Assembly: GCA_009908535.1 (NCBI GenBank)
Contig: JAAAOD010000090.1
Span: 1 to 28,862 of the forward strand
Length of the DNA: 28,862 nucleotides
Source of the DNA: Verrucomicrobiota bacterium
GTDB taxonomy: Bacteria; Verrucomicrobiota; Verrucomicrobiia; Opitutales; Oceanipulchritudinaceae
Direction: 5' to 3'
Below the pieces are notes generated by a model. The model saw nothing but the letters and a program-made list of their open reading frames with translations. It was not told the DNA's origin and did not search any database. Shown piece after piece: positions 7,337 through 15,481 of the stretch (within the stretch, counting starts at the first letter, position 1; every line of letters starts with the position of its first letter). Both the position numbers and the translations under genes were made by a program.

Positions 7337-8107
7337 ATGTCCTCGCTTTATCCGAAACGTACCGGTATCCTTTTTCTCCTTACCCTTTGCGGCCCGGCCT
7401 GTGGCCTTGTCGGGCAATCCAACGAGGAGTGGACCGCCGGGAAGGTCGTTGAGCGGATCGAAACGGTCAACGGTGGCGAGGAGGCCATTAATGAGGTGAT
7501 CAACGTGCGCGTGCACGGGGAAGTGATCTCCGATGGCCGCACCTATGATTTCGTTCTCCTGAAAAAGCGGCCCAACAAGGTACGGATCCAGTTGCATTAC
7601 CGTAAGAAATCGATCACGACGGGGTTCGACGGTGAGGAGGCATGGCGGCGCCTCCGCCAGGGGGAGCGGACGCGGGTCGAGGTTCTCAATGCCGCGGAAT
7701 TCGCGAAGCAGAGCCTGGAAACAGATTTCGACGGGCCTCTGATCGGACCGGTTGGGGAGGGTGTGGAACGGAAGTTCGCCGGCGTGGAACGCATCGGCCG
7801 GGTCGATTACCTTGTTATGGAGGTCGACTACGGGGATTCTTTTACGCGCCATTTCATCGATCCGCGCACTTTCCGGGAATTGAAGATGAACAAGTTTGTC
7901 CGGGAGGACGGGGACTACACGGAGAGTGCGAGCGCCCTGTACAACGACTACGAGCGCTTCGGACCCTTCTGGCTGGCGACCCGGATCGAGCGCAAACTCG
8001 AAAGCGGGACGCGCGAGACCCTCCGCATCGACAGGGTCGAACTCAATACCGCCCTTATCGACCGTGTCTTTGAGAAGCCCTCCGAGGACGGATTGCTTGG
8101 CGGCTGA
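7337..8107 (+). CDS. LolA-like periplasmic outer-membrane lipoprotein-sorting family protein
   Basis: The 256-residue protein begins with a signal peptide (MSSLYPKRTGILFLLTLCG...), so it is exported. The mature part resembles the LolA/LolB-fold 'outer membrane lipoprotein-sorting protein' family: KVVERIETVNGGEEAINEV, then alternating short strands (VRVHGEVISDGRTYDFVLLKKRPNKVR), a TGFDGEEAWRR block, and the late DPRTFRELKMNKFVRE and WLATRIERK strands. Such proteins carry acyl chains in a beta-cup. A cysteine within the signal (LTLC) is a poor lipobox, so a lipoprotein form is possible but not favoured. It ends 5 bases before the ydbH-like gene, so it is the first gene of that operon. I start it at 7337 because that methionine directly precedes the hydrophobic segment; an upstream ATG at 7301 would add 12 unrelated residues. 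Confidence 0.78.
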   Translation: MSSLYPKRTGILFLLTLCGPACGLVGQSNEEWTAGKVVERIETVNGGEEAINEVINVRVHGEVISDGRTYDFVLLKKRPNKVRIQLHYRKKSITTGFDGEEAWRRLRQGERTRVEVLNAAEFAKQSLETDFDGPLIGPVGEGVERKFAGVERIGRVDYLVMEVDYGDSFTRHFIDPRTFRELKMNKFVREDGDYTESASALYNDYERFGPFWLATRIERKLESGTRETLRIDRVELNTALIDRVFEKPSEDGLLGG

Positions 8108-8112
8108 AGGCG

Positions 8113-10599
8113 GTGGATGCGCCGAAGAAAAGCGCCGGCAAGGCGGCCGGCCCGCCTCGCAAGCGCCTCTATGGCTGCCTGCTGCCGGGGACTGCGGCGC
8201 TGGTCGTCGCCTGCCTCTGCTTCTGGTTTTTCCCCTTTTTCCTGCAGGGACTCCTCACCTTCCTGCTGGCCGGCCGGGAAATCAACGCGGAACGATTGCC
8301 GGTCAAAAGCGTTGGGCTGACCGAGCTGCATCTTGGCGAATCCGTCCTTTCTTTGGAAAGGAACGAGCTCCGGTGGACGGATTTGCGCCTGGGCTACCGC
8401 CCGCTTTCCCTCTTGAACGGACACTTCTCCTATCTGGAAGTCATCTCGCCGGAATGGACGGTGTCGCTGGCGCCGCGCCCCGAAAAAGCCCCGCTCCCGG
8501 CAACCTCGCCACTTCCGGGACCTTCCCGGCCAACGGAGGAAAGAAAGCCCCCGCCGCCGGACAAGGGGCCGGTTCCGGCGCCCGACCTAGCTGGGGAGGC
8601 CAAACCCGCGCAGCCGGGGCTCCTTCCGCCGCGAAGGGCAGTCCCGGCCTCTCTGCGTTTTCCTGTCGACCTCGCCTCCGCCTTGCAGCGCCTTCCCCTG
8701 CGCACCATGGAGGCGGCGGACGGGACCCTGCGCTTTGCCCTTTCGCAAGCTGAATCGATCGCCTTTTCGGCGGGAGCGCTGGTGCAGCGGCGCTCCTTTT
8801 CTTCGGAAGCGTTCCTTCATCTTGCCGGGCACGGGGTCGAGGCCGGCCTTTACCTCGAACAGCTGGCATCGGCTGATGCCATCAGTGTACAGGCGGACGC
8901 CCATGCCCGCCTGGCCACGGCGCTGCCCGTGGTGCGGAAATCGGCCGGATTGCCCGCGCCCGCATGGATCGATTTCGGGGAGGCGGAACTGCAACTGCAC
9001 GCCCTGGGCGATGTGCGGGGTCAGGAGTTGCTGCAGGCAAGCCTGGACGGAGAAGTCAACGGCCTCGTGGTCGCCCATCAGGAAAGCGGGCTGCGCATCC
9101 CGCTGCCCCGGATGGTCGTGGCGGGCCGCTGGGAGGACGGCCAGGCAAGCGTCGAGGGTGGGTTGCGAACGGGTCCGGTGCGCTCGGGGGCGGTCTCCGT
9201 CGAGCCTTTCGCGTTGAAAATTTCCTCGGAGAAGGGGATTTCGGACTGGGTGATCAACTCGGAGGCAATCCGCTTCCGTGCCGGAGCTCTGGAGGGGCAA
9301 TTCGCCCTTCACGGCCTCGTCGAACGCGTGTGGACCTTGCCCCGGTTCGAGGCGGAGGTGCGGTGCGGCGGCCTTCGGGGCGGGCCTTTCGATGCCGGAC
9401 CCTTCGCGGTCGAGGTAAGCGGCGGCCCGGAGGAGGTCTCGCTGCGGTGCGCTTCCCTCGCCCTTGAGCGGGAGGGCACCCTTTGGATCGAGGACCTCTC
9501 CGGGCGAGCCTTCCCGCGCGCGGAGCTCGGCGCGAAGCTTTTCGGCCTCGCCGGAACCCGGCTGCTCGGAATGGAAATAAAGCAGCTTGGCTCGGGCGAT
9601 TGGCGCTTCACATGGAAGGATCCCATGGGGAAAACGGGCGGAGCCACCCTTCGGACGGGAGCCCATCGCCGGCCGGAGTTCCTTGGCCTCAAGGGCGAGG
9701 TGCCGGTGCCGGTGCTCCACAACCTCGGCCGCTGGGCAGGCTACCTGCCCGGCCGTCTCGAAGGCGGGGACCTCCAGGTGGATGCGCAACTGCAAAGGGC
9801 CGGTCCGGGCTTTCTGCGGGGAACGGTGCAGCTTGATTTCTCGGATCTGGCCCTTCGCGGGGACGCGGACTGGGAGGCGAGAGGCCTTACGGGGCAGCTG
9901 GCCCTCGCTGTCATCGGCCTGCCCCGGAGCGAAGGGCGGCAAAAGTGGAAGCTGCGGGAGCTGCGCCACGGGGAGTTCCGTCTTGAAGACATCCGGCTGC
10001 ACTGGGAGATGCCGCACTTCCGGGAGATCCGCGTAGAGCAGCTTTCCGGACGCCTTGAAGGAGCGGAAGTGGCGCTTGCTCCCTTTACCGTTGACCCCCT
10101 TTCGCCGCGGATCGCCACGACCGCCACCCTGAAGGCCTTGCCGGTGCAGCGCATCCTTGCGCTGCTGGAGGAAGAGCGGTTCGGCGTCGACGGCGAGCTT
10201 TCGGGCACCCTTCAAGTCAGGGGAGATCCCGATGGGATTGAAATCGGGGCAGGCCGCTTTGTCCTCAGGAAGGAGGGCCGGAAAGCGGCCCGTTTCCGGT
10301 TCGAGGAGGAAGCCTTTCTGCGGGAGCACTTCGGGCAGCTTTCGGGCATTCCCGAGACGATGAGGGAGCGCGTCCAGACCGCCCTGCTGGAGAACGGGAT
10401 TCGCGTCGACGCGCTGGAAATTCACCTCGAGGAAGCTCCCGCTGCCGGGAAGGTCCGCCTGCGCTTCGAGATGAGCGGAGAGTGCCATTCGCAGGAACTG
10501 CGCATTCCCATCGAGCGCTTCGTCATCAACAATTTAATTTCGCGCCGCGACCTGGCCCGCCTCTTCCTGCCGGGGGGATTCGTTTCCGTTCAGCCGTAG
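8113..10599 (+). CDS. ydbH: YdbH-like (AsmA-like/DUF748-type) intermembrane lipid-transport protein
   Basis: This 828-residue protein has an inner-membrane anchor near residues 20-53 and a long beta-rich periplasmic body with repeated short strands, as in AsmA-like bridge proteins. E. coli YdbH (879 residues) acts with YhdP and TamB in moving phospholipids to the outer membrane. The C-terminal end, with a VDALEIHLEE strand, then SQELRIPIERFVINNLISRRDLARLFLPGG, resembles the YdbH C-terminal domain. Context supports this strongly: the next two genes match YnbE and YdbL, the same order as the E. coli operon. Residues 121-178 form a proline-rich insert (many PxP), unusual for the family. The start is GTG at 8113, preceded by GAAGGCG at good spacing and 5 bases after the previous stop. 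Confidence 0.82.
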   Translation: MDAPKKSAGKAAGPPRKRLYGCLLPGTAALVVACLCFWFFPFFLQGLLTFLLAGREINAERLPVKSVGLTELHLGESVLSLERNELRWTDLRLGYRPLSLLNGHFSYLEVISPEWTVSLAPRPEKAPLPATSPLPGPSRPTEERKPPPPDKGPVPAPDLAGEAKPAQPGLLPPRRAVPASLRFPVDLASALQRLPLRTMEAADGTLRFALSQAESIAFSAGALVQRRSFSSEAFLHLAGHGVEAGLYLEQLASADAISVQADAHARLATALPVVRKSAGLPAPAWIDFGEAELQLHALGDVRGQELLQASLDGEVNGLVVAHQESGLRIPLPRMVVAGRWEDGQASVEGGLRTGPVRSGAVSVEPFALKISSEKGISDWVINSEAIRFRAGALEGQFALHGLVERVWTLPRFEAEVRCGGLRGGPFDAGPFAVEVSGGPEEVSLRCASLALEREGTLWIEDLSGRAFPRAELGAKLFGLAGTRLLGMEIKQLGSGDWRFTWKDPMGKTGGATLRTGAHRRPEFLGLKGEVPVPVLHNLGRWAGYLPGRLEGGDLQVDAQLQRAGPGFLRGTVQLDFSDLALRGDADWEARGLTGQLALAVIGLPRSEGRQKWKLRELRHGEFRLEDIRLHWEMPHFREIRVEQLSGRLEGAEVALAPFTVDPLSPRIATTATLKALPVQRILALLEEERFGVDGELSGTLQVRGDPDGIEIGAGRFVLRKEGRKAARFRFEEEAFLREHFGQLSGIPETMRERVQTALLENGIRVDALEIHLEEAPAAGKVRLRFEMSGECHSQELRIPIERFVINNLISRRDLARLFLPGGFVSVQP

Positions 10600-10648
10600 A
10601 AGGAACGAACCCTTGCCCTGCCCGGGAACAGAGTCTACCGTTTGTGCC

Positions 10649-10876
10649 ATGACCCGTCGTCCGTTCTCCTTTTTCGCCGGAATTCCTCTCCTCGTCCTTG
10701 CCGGTTGCGTCCAGGTGAAAACGGAACCCATCAAAGTGGAGCCCATCTACATTGAGATCACCGTGAATCACCGGGTCCAGGAGGAGCTGGACAGCTACTT
10801 CCGCGAAATCGACCGGATGTCGGAAACCAGTCGCTACGAGCCGCTGGATAAGGCCGCCGCTAAACCCGAATCCTGA
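10649..10876 (+). CDS. ynbE: YnbE-like small outer-membrane lipoprotein
   Basis: The 75-residue protein has a lipoprotein signal with lipobox VLAGC (Cys20). The mature part is short and contains KVEPIYIEITVNHRVQEELD, very like the EPITINMNVKIEHEI strand of E. coli YnbE. In E. coli, YnbE joins the C-terminal end of YdbH by beta-strand augmentation, completing a bridge between the inner and outer membranes. The residue after Cys20 is Val, not Asp, which predicts outer-membrane sorting. I place the start at 10649; an upstream in-frame methionine codon would add 12 residues ahead of the signal peptide. It lies 49 bases after ydbH and 7 bases before ydbL. Confidence 0.85.
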   Translation: MTRRPFSFFAGIPLLVLAGCVQVKTEPIKVEPIYIEITVNHRVQEELDSYFREIDRMSETSRYEPLDKAAAKPES

Positions 10877-10883
10877 AATCATC

Positions 10884-11279
10884 ATGCGCCGTTTTTCCCT
10901 CCCCCTTCTCCTTTCTTTTTTCGTTCTCGCCTTTGCAGCCGCGATACCCGCCGGGGCAGAGGATGGTGCCCGGAAGGCCACGGAGCGCATGAAGGACCGC
11001 CTGCCGGTCGTCGACAGCCTCAAGGAGAACGGGGCCGTGGGCGAAACCTCGGGCGGATATCTGCAGGCGCGGAGCGAATTGCTGCCACGACAGAAGGCCG
11101 TGGTGGAGGCGGAAAACAGGGACCGCCGCCTCGTCTATCGGAGGATCGCCGAACGAACAAACCAGTCGGTGCGGGAGGTTGGCGAACAGCGGGCCCTGCG
11201 CATCGCGGAGCAGGCGGCTCCGGGCGTCTGGCTGCAGCGGCCCTCGGGGGAATGGTTCCGCAAAGGAGGCGGCCCCTGA
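10884..11279 (+). CDS. ydbL: YdbL-like periplasmic protein (DUF1318)
   Basis: The 131-residue protein has a clear signal peptide (MRRFSLPLLLSFFVLAFAAA, cut near AGA). The mature part shares the DUF1318 layout with E. coli YdbL: GAVGETSGGYLQAR (E. coli: RVGETLSGYLAP), a central helix YRRIAERTNQSVREVGEQ, and the C-terminal PGVWLQRPSGEWFRK (E. coli: GEYVQGINGKWLRK). In E. coli YdbL is proposed to prevent excess YnbE assembly on YdbH. It is the last gene of the operon and ends 3 bases before the convergent FmdB-like gene, so there is no room for a dedicated terminator on either strand; readthrough would give overlapping transcripts. Confidence 0.9.
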   Translation: MRRFSLPLLLSFFVLAFAAAIPAGAEDGARKATERMKDRLPVVDSLKENGAVGETSGGYLQARSELLPRQKAVVEAENRDRRLVYRRIAERTNQSVREVGEQRALRIAEQAAPGVWLQRPSGEWFRKGGGP

Positions 11280-11282
11280 GCC

Positions 11283-11585
11283 TTACTGCGGGCGTTCGAT
11301 CGTGGACGGTCCCTGCCGGCCCGCGACACGGTGATAGCGGCCGGTCAGCTTGTCCTTCTCGTACTTTGTGAAGCCCGCTTTCTCCACCTGCCTGTTATCG
11401 AGGCGGGCCTTGGTCTGTCGTTCACTGTAACGGCTGGCGAGGTTGGGGGCCTGGAGTACGCGGCGCACCGGTTCGCCCGTCTCCGGATGCCTCGTGAGCG
11501 GGGCATCCCGCATGGATTGGATCCATTCGAATCGTTTCCCAGCTTCTCCGCCCGCACCGATAATTTCGTACACGTAGGTAGGCAT
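11283..11585 (-). CDS. FmdB-like small protein lacking the zinc-ribbon cysteines
   Basis: The 100-residue protein opens MPTYVYEIIGAGGEAGKRFE and continues SMRDAPLTRHPETGEPVRRV, closely following the FmdB/CxxC-CxxC SSSS regulatory-protein pattern (MPTYEYxCxxCGHxFE ... CPxCG ... VRRVxS). There is no cysteine at all, so it cannot form the zinc ribbon; the Cys pairs are replaced by EIIGAGG and TRHPETG. The C-terminal half (residues 50-100) is basic, with SERQTKARLDN. The start is the ATG at 11585; the longer open frame upstream overlaps the divergent kinase gene and has unrelated composition. FmdB-like function is poorly known; a regulatory or structural role is only a guess. Confidence 0.8.
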   Translation of the reverse strand: MPTYVYEIIGAGGEAGKRFEWIQSMRDAPLTRHPETGEPVRRVLQAPNLASRYSERQTKARLDNRQVEKAGFTKYEKDKLTGRYHRVAGRQGPSTIERPQ

Positions 11586-11692
11586 GCTTTCAGGAGCCTG
11601 TTGGTGAAACCGTCGATTTCCAGCCTGAAGACAGCTTTTCACGGAAAGGGAAAGCTTGATGGATTCCACATTTCCAGCCAATATGGCGGAGG

Positions 11693-14600
11693 ATGATGGA
11701 ACCGGATGTCCAAAGCCGCGAACCCCTTGCTGTTTTCGTGGTGAAGGCCTTCCTCGCCCTTGGGATCTATCTTCTGACCGCATGGATCAGCCTTGACATC
11801 GCTATGTGGCGCGGCAAAGCGCCGCTGGTCTGGCCCCCCGCCGGTATCGCCATCTTCCTCGTCCTCGCCTGGGGACCCCGCTATCTCTGGGTCATTTCCG
11901 CAGGGGCCCTGCTCGTTCCCCTGATCGCCGGGGAGGGTCCCCTGAAAGCTCTTGTCATCACGACCGGATACACCCTCGGGGCCTTGAGCGCGCGCAGCCT
12001 CTTTCGACGGTTCCACAAGGGACGGCCCAACCTCGAGTCGCTACGGCAGGTTACGTTTTTTCTCGGGATCTGTGTCCTTTTCGTCCCCCTTGTCAGTTCC
12101 CTTTTCAACTCCCTGGCCAGCTGCGATCTGCGCCCCTTCGCCTGCTCCAGGTTTCCCTTCCTCCTTTCCCTGTATTGGTTGAGCGATGCCCTCGGCATTC
12201 TCGTCCTCGCTCCCTTTCTCCTCGTCTGGCGGGCCCGGACCCGCATCAACTGGCGCAATGAACAAACGGTGGAGGTCCTCGTCTGGCTGGCGCTCCTGAC
12301 CCTTCTCGGGGGACTGGTTTTCCGCAACTGGGCACCCACGGACACTTTGCGGTATCCGATGGAACTGGCGGTCTTTCCCGTCCTCGCATGGGCGGCCATC
12401 CGCTTCGGACAGCGCGGCGTGACGGCGGGTATTCTCATTATCGCCATGATGGCCCTGTGGGAGTTGCGCGAGGTCATCGGGATCAATCCGACGCGCACCA
12501 TCAGCCAGCCTCCCGGTTACCTTTGGGTTTTCGTGGGCGTCCTCTCGGCCACTTCCCTCTATCTCGCAGCGACCTGGACCGAACTCCGTCACCGCGAGGA
12601 CAAGGTCCGGACCGACCAGGAGCGCCTGCGCGCTTTTGTACAGGCCCTCCCCGACCTCGCCATGGTCTTCCAGGAAGACGGGCGCTGCACGGAGGTTTTT
12701 GCGCCGGTGAAAAGCCCCTTCCGCAACCGGCTTTACACCCTCCGCAACCAGAGCCTCGAGGAAATTTTCCCGCTCGATATGGCGCAGATTTTCCGGCAAA
12801 CGATCCTCGAGGTCCTGCGAACCCATGAACTGGCCCTCGTGCGTTACGCCGTCGCGATCAACGGGGAGGACCGCTCCTACGAAGGTCGCTTTGTTCCCAT
12901 CGAGGCGGTGGAACACCAAGCGCCCTCGGTGATGGTCGTTTCCTACGACCTGACGGAAAGCCAGCTGATCCGCCAGGACCTGCAACGGCGTGACCAGATG
13001 CTCAAAGCCCTCACGCAGGCCGAGGCCATCCTCCTCAAGGAGAAAGTTTTCCATCGAGGTGTGCGCCAGGCCCTCGCCCGCGTGGGCAGAGGTCTGGAAC
13101 TGGACATGATCCAGATCTGCCAGACCCGCGGACCGGACTTTACCCACGAGGCCCTCGACTGGACGCATGAATGGCTTCGCGACAATCCCTATGTCTTCGG
13201 ATCCCCGAACATTCCCGTGGAAAAGCTCGAAACCCTCCGGCCGGGCTGGCGGGATGTTCTCGACCGGGGGCAACCCCTCGAGCTCCATCATTCCGGCGGT
13301 AGTGCGGAAGAAAAGGAATTTCTCAGCCAGATCGGGATGCGCTCGCTGGTCCTTTTCGGACTATTCCCCGAACGCGGCGTCTGGGGGATGATCCTCTACG
13401 GGAGCTCCCTTGAGCGTCCGCCCCAGGAGCGGCATACCATTTCCATCCTCGGCGCCATAACGGAAAGCCTGCGGGCCTACATGGAAACGCAGTTGATCCA
13501 GGATGAGCTCCAGGCCGCGAAAGAAGCTGCCGTTGCCGCGGACCACGCCAAGAGCGAGTTTCTCGCCATCATGAGCCACGAAATCCGCACCCCGATGAAC
13601 GCGATCATCGGCTTCTCCGACCTCCTCCGCCAGACCGAGGTCTCCGAAAACCAGAAGGAGTACATCGATATCATTACCCGGAGCGGGAAAGACCTGCTGG
13701 AACTGATCAACAACATTCTCGATTTCTCGAAACTTGAATCCCACAACGTCGAGTTGGAATGCCGCCGCTTCCCCCTTGAGACGACGCTGATGGAGGTCAT
13801 GGAGATGGTGCTCTTCCGGGCCAAGGAGAAAGGCGTCGACATGAACTTCAACGGCAACGGGGATTGCCGGGGAACCTATTGGGGGGATCCCCTCCGCCTG
13901 CGGCAGATCTTCCTGAACCTGCTGACCAATGCGGTCAAATTCACCGAACACGGATCCGTCAGTCTCGAGGTCGAAACGCTCGAACAGGACGGCCCGTGGT
14001 ACACCTTTTCCTTCCGCGTGGTGGACACCGGCATCGGCATTTCACCGGAATTCCGTGGGGAGTTGTTCAAGGCCTTCCGGCAGGCGGATTCCTCGACAAC
14101 GCGTGACTATGGGGGCACCGGCCTCGGCCTTACCATCGTGCAGAGGCTGGTGAACAAAATGGGCGGCCATGTCGGCCTTACCAGCGAGCCGGGCGAAGGC
14201 TCCACCTTCGAGGTGGTGATTCGCTTCAAGCGGGATATGCCCGAAATGGAGAAAGGGAGCAGGGAACCCACCGACGACCTCTTGCATTACGGTTTTGCGA
14301 AGGAATTCCCCCTCCGCATCCTCGTTACGGAGGACGATCCCCTTAACATCAGGCTCATCTGCGAGATTCTCGAACGGCTTGGATACGAGCCGCAGGTCGC
14401 CTCCGACGGCTACAAGGCCCTGACCCAGCTCGCGGAAGGGAATTTTGACACGATCCTCCTGGATGTCCAGATGGCGCGCATGGACGGGCTCGAGCTGACC
14501 CGCCGGGTTCGCTCCGGTGAATGCGGAGAGCGTTTCCGTCGAATCCCTGTCCTCGCCCTCACCGCCCTTGCCCTGGCGGAGGAAAAGGAGCGTATTCTCA

Positions 14601-14710
14601 CCGCCGGGGTCGATTATTACCTTGCCAAACCGGTCGGCCTGGGCTCGCTCAAGCGGATGCTGCAGACAGTGTACAGCGGGATTGATGCAACCGGCGGCAC
14701 CGCATCCTAA
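11693..14710 (+). CDS. Membrane-bound hybrid sensor histidine kinase (MASE1-like, PAS, GAF-like, HisKA, HATPase, REC)
   Basis: The 1005-residue protein has about eight membrane segments in residues 10-300, similar to the MASE1 sensing region (LVWPPAGIAIFLVLAWG). This is followed by a PAS-like domain (about 315-435, ALPDLAMVFQEDG), a GAF-like region (about 440-600), a HisKA domain with phospho-accepting His629 in SHEIRTPMNAIIGFSD, a HATPase with Asn746 (NLLTNAVKF), DTGIGI (Asp778) and GTGLGLTIV, and a receiver domain with Asp924 in LLDVQMARMDG and Lys979 in AKPV. All catalytic residues are present. It acts at the inner membrane, passing phosphate from His629 to Asp924. No response regulator or Hpt gene is adjacent, so it is an orphan; its ligand is unknown. 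GGAGG overlaps the first ATG, so the second (11696) is an equally good start. Confidence 0.93.
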   Translation: MMEPDVQSREPLAVFVVKAFLALGIYLLTAWISLDIAMWRGKAPLVWPPAGIAIFLVLAWGPRYLWVISAGALLVPLIAGEGPLKALVITTGYTLGALSARSLFRRFHKGRPNLESLRQVTFFLGICVLFVPLVSSLFNSLASCDLRPFACSRFPFLLSLYWLSDALGILVLAPFLLVWRARTRINWRNEQTVEVLVWLALLTLLGGLVFRNWAPTDTLRYPMELAVFPVLAWAAIRFGQRGVTAGILIIAMMALWELREVIGINPTRTISQPPGYLWVFVGVLSATSLYLAATWTELRHREDKVRTDQERLRAFVQALPDLAMVFQEDGRCTEVFAPVKSPFRNRLYTLRNQSLEEIFPLDMAQIFRQTILEVLRTHELALVRYAVAINGEDRSYEGRFVPIEAVEHQAPSVMVVSYDLTESQLIRQDLQRRDQMLKALTQAEAILLKEKVFHRGVRQALARVGRGLELDMIQICQTRGPDFTHEALDWTHEWLRDNPYVFGSPNIPVEKLETLRPGWRDVLDRGQPLELHHSGGSAEEKEFLSQIGMRSLVLFGLFPERGVWGMILYGSSLERPPQERHTISILGAITESLRAYMETQLIQDELQAAKEAAVAADHAKSEFLAIMSHEIRTPMNAIIGFSDLLRQTEVSENQKEYIDIITRSGKDLLELINNILDFSKLESHNVELECRRFPLETTLMEVMEMVLFRAKEKGVDMNFNGNGDCRGTYWGDPLRLRQIFLNLLTNAVKFTEHGSVSLEVETLEQDGPWYTFSFRVVDTGIGISPEFRGELFKAFRQADSSTTRDYGGTGLGLTIVQRLVNKMGGHVGLTSEPGEGSTFEVVIRFKRDMPEMEKGSREPTDDLLHYGFAKEFPLRILVTEDDPLNIRLICEILERLGYEPQVASDGYKALTQLAEGNFDTILLDVQMARMDGLELTRRVRSGECGERFRRIPVLALTALALAEEKERILTAGVDYYLAKPVGLGSLKRMLQTVYSGIDATGGTAS

Positions 14711-14742
14711 AAAACCGGAAGGCCCGTCGGGCGACTTCCGGT
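14709..14742 (-). terminator. Intrinsic terminator downstream of rpmA
   Basis: On the minus strand a hairpin with an 8-bp outer stem (ACCGGAAG with CTTCCGGT, 14714-14742) and an inner GCCCG-CGGGC stem is followed by a run of six T residues (14714-14709). It lies 29 bases after the rpmA stop, so it ends the rplU-rpmA transcript. The T run overlaps the stop codon of the convergent kinase gene. In the plus direction the stem is followed by CGAAAAGG, so it should not end the kinase transcript efficiently. Confidence 0.88.
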
Positions 14743-14770
14743 CGAAAAGGGGAGGCGGGGAGAGGCGTCC

Positions 14771-15019
14771 TCAGGCCCCGGCGAGAATATTGACCCGTCG
14801 TTTCGCTGCGTCCCACTTCACACGGCCGTTCTTCAGGGCGAAAAGGGTGTGGTCATTGCCGATACCGACGTTTTCGCCGGGATGGAAGCGGGTTCCGCGC
14901 TGCCGGATGAGAATGGTCCCGGCGTTGACGGCCTGGCCGTCGTAGCGCTTGATGCCAAGGCGTTTGCTGTGGCTTTCGCGACCGTTTTTACTGGTTCCCT
15001 GTCCTTTTTTGTGTGCCAT
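14771..15019 (-). CDS. rpmA: 50S ribosomal protein bL27
   Basis: The 82-residue protein starts MAHKKGQGTSKNGRESHSKR and contains GIKRYDGQAVNAGTILIRQRG and FHPGENVGIGNDHTLFAL, which are diagnostic of bL27. The N-terminus reaches towards the peptidyl-transferase centre. It begins directly with MAHKKG, without the cleavable N-terminal extension seen in Firmicutes. It lies 23 bases after rplU and ends shortly before a strong terminator, the normal rplU-rpmA pair. Confidence 0.98.
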   Translation of the reverse strand: MAHKKGQGTSKNGRESHSKRLGIKRYDGQAVNAGTILIRQRGTRFHPGENVGIGNDHTLFALKNGRVKWDAAKRRVNILAGA

Positions 15020-15042
15020 GATTGAGAAGGGGGTTGAGCGGT

Positions 15043-15357
15043 TCAGGCTTCAATGGATTCGATCTTGATGACGGAGAGCTCCTGACGGTGGCCCTGCTTG
15101 CGGCGGTAGCCTTTGCGGCGTTTTTTCTTGAAGACGACGACCTTGCGGCCGCGCTTATTCTCCAGAATACGGGCTTTAACAGAGGCTCCTTCGACGGTCG
15201 GATTGCCGAAGCGACAGTCCGCGCCATCCCCGACGGCGAGGATGTTCCGGAGCGTCACGGTGTCCCCGTCAGACGTCTCGGGGTAGCGGTTCACAAAGAG
15301 GACGTCGCCTTCCTGCACCGTGTACTGTCGGCCTTGGGTTTTGATGGTCGCTTTCAT
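15043..15357 (-). CDS. rplU: 50S ribosomal protein bL21
   Basis: The 104-residue protein starts MKATIKTQGRQYTVQEGDV and has the typical VVVFKKKRRKGYRRKQGHRQ block that follows the bL21 pattern KxKRRKxYRRxxGHRQ near the C-terminus, ending IKIESIEA. It binds 23S rRNA in the large subunit. It heads the rplU-rpmA unit and is divergent from the SirB1-like gene across 124 bases. That spacer must hold its promoter, but I do not see a clear -35/-10 pair or a structured leader. Confidence 0.98.
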   Translation of the reverse strand: MKATIKTQGRQYTVQEGDVLFVNRYPETSDGDTVTLRNILAVGDGADCRFGNPTVEGASVKARILENKRGRKVVVFKKKRRKGYRRKQGHRQELSVIKIESIEA

Positions 15358-15481
15358 TGGAAAAAGCGGTCACCTAAGAACAGCCATTTTGCTTTGGCAA
15401 GGATTTTTCTCCGGAAGCGGAACGGGCCCTGGATCTATTTTCTGTTGCCTGAGGATAGGAACTTTCTACAGATGGGTTTTC

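Noticed and set aside
8587..10488. 633-codon open frame on the minus strand opposite ydbH
   Set aside because: Shadow of the ydbH-like gene, whose sense frame has a membrane anchor, family motifs and operon context.
15358..15481. Possible rplU leader or riboswitch
   Set aside because: I looked for a stem-rich leader and a -35/-10 pair upstream of rplU; a TTGCCA occurs but no matching -10, and no stable stem stands out.
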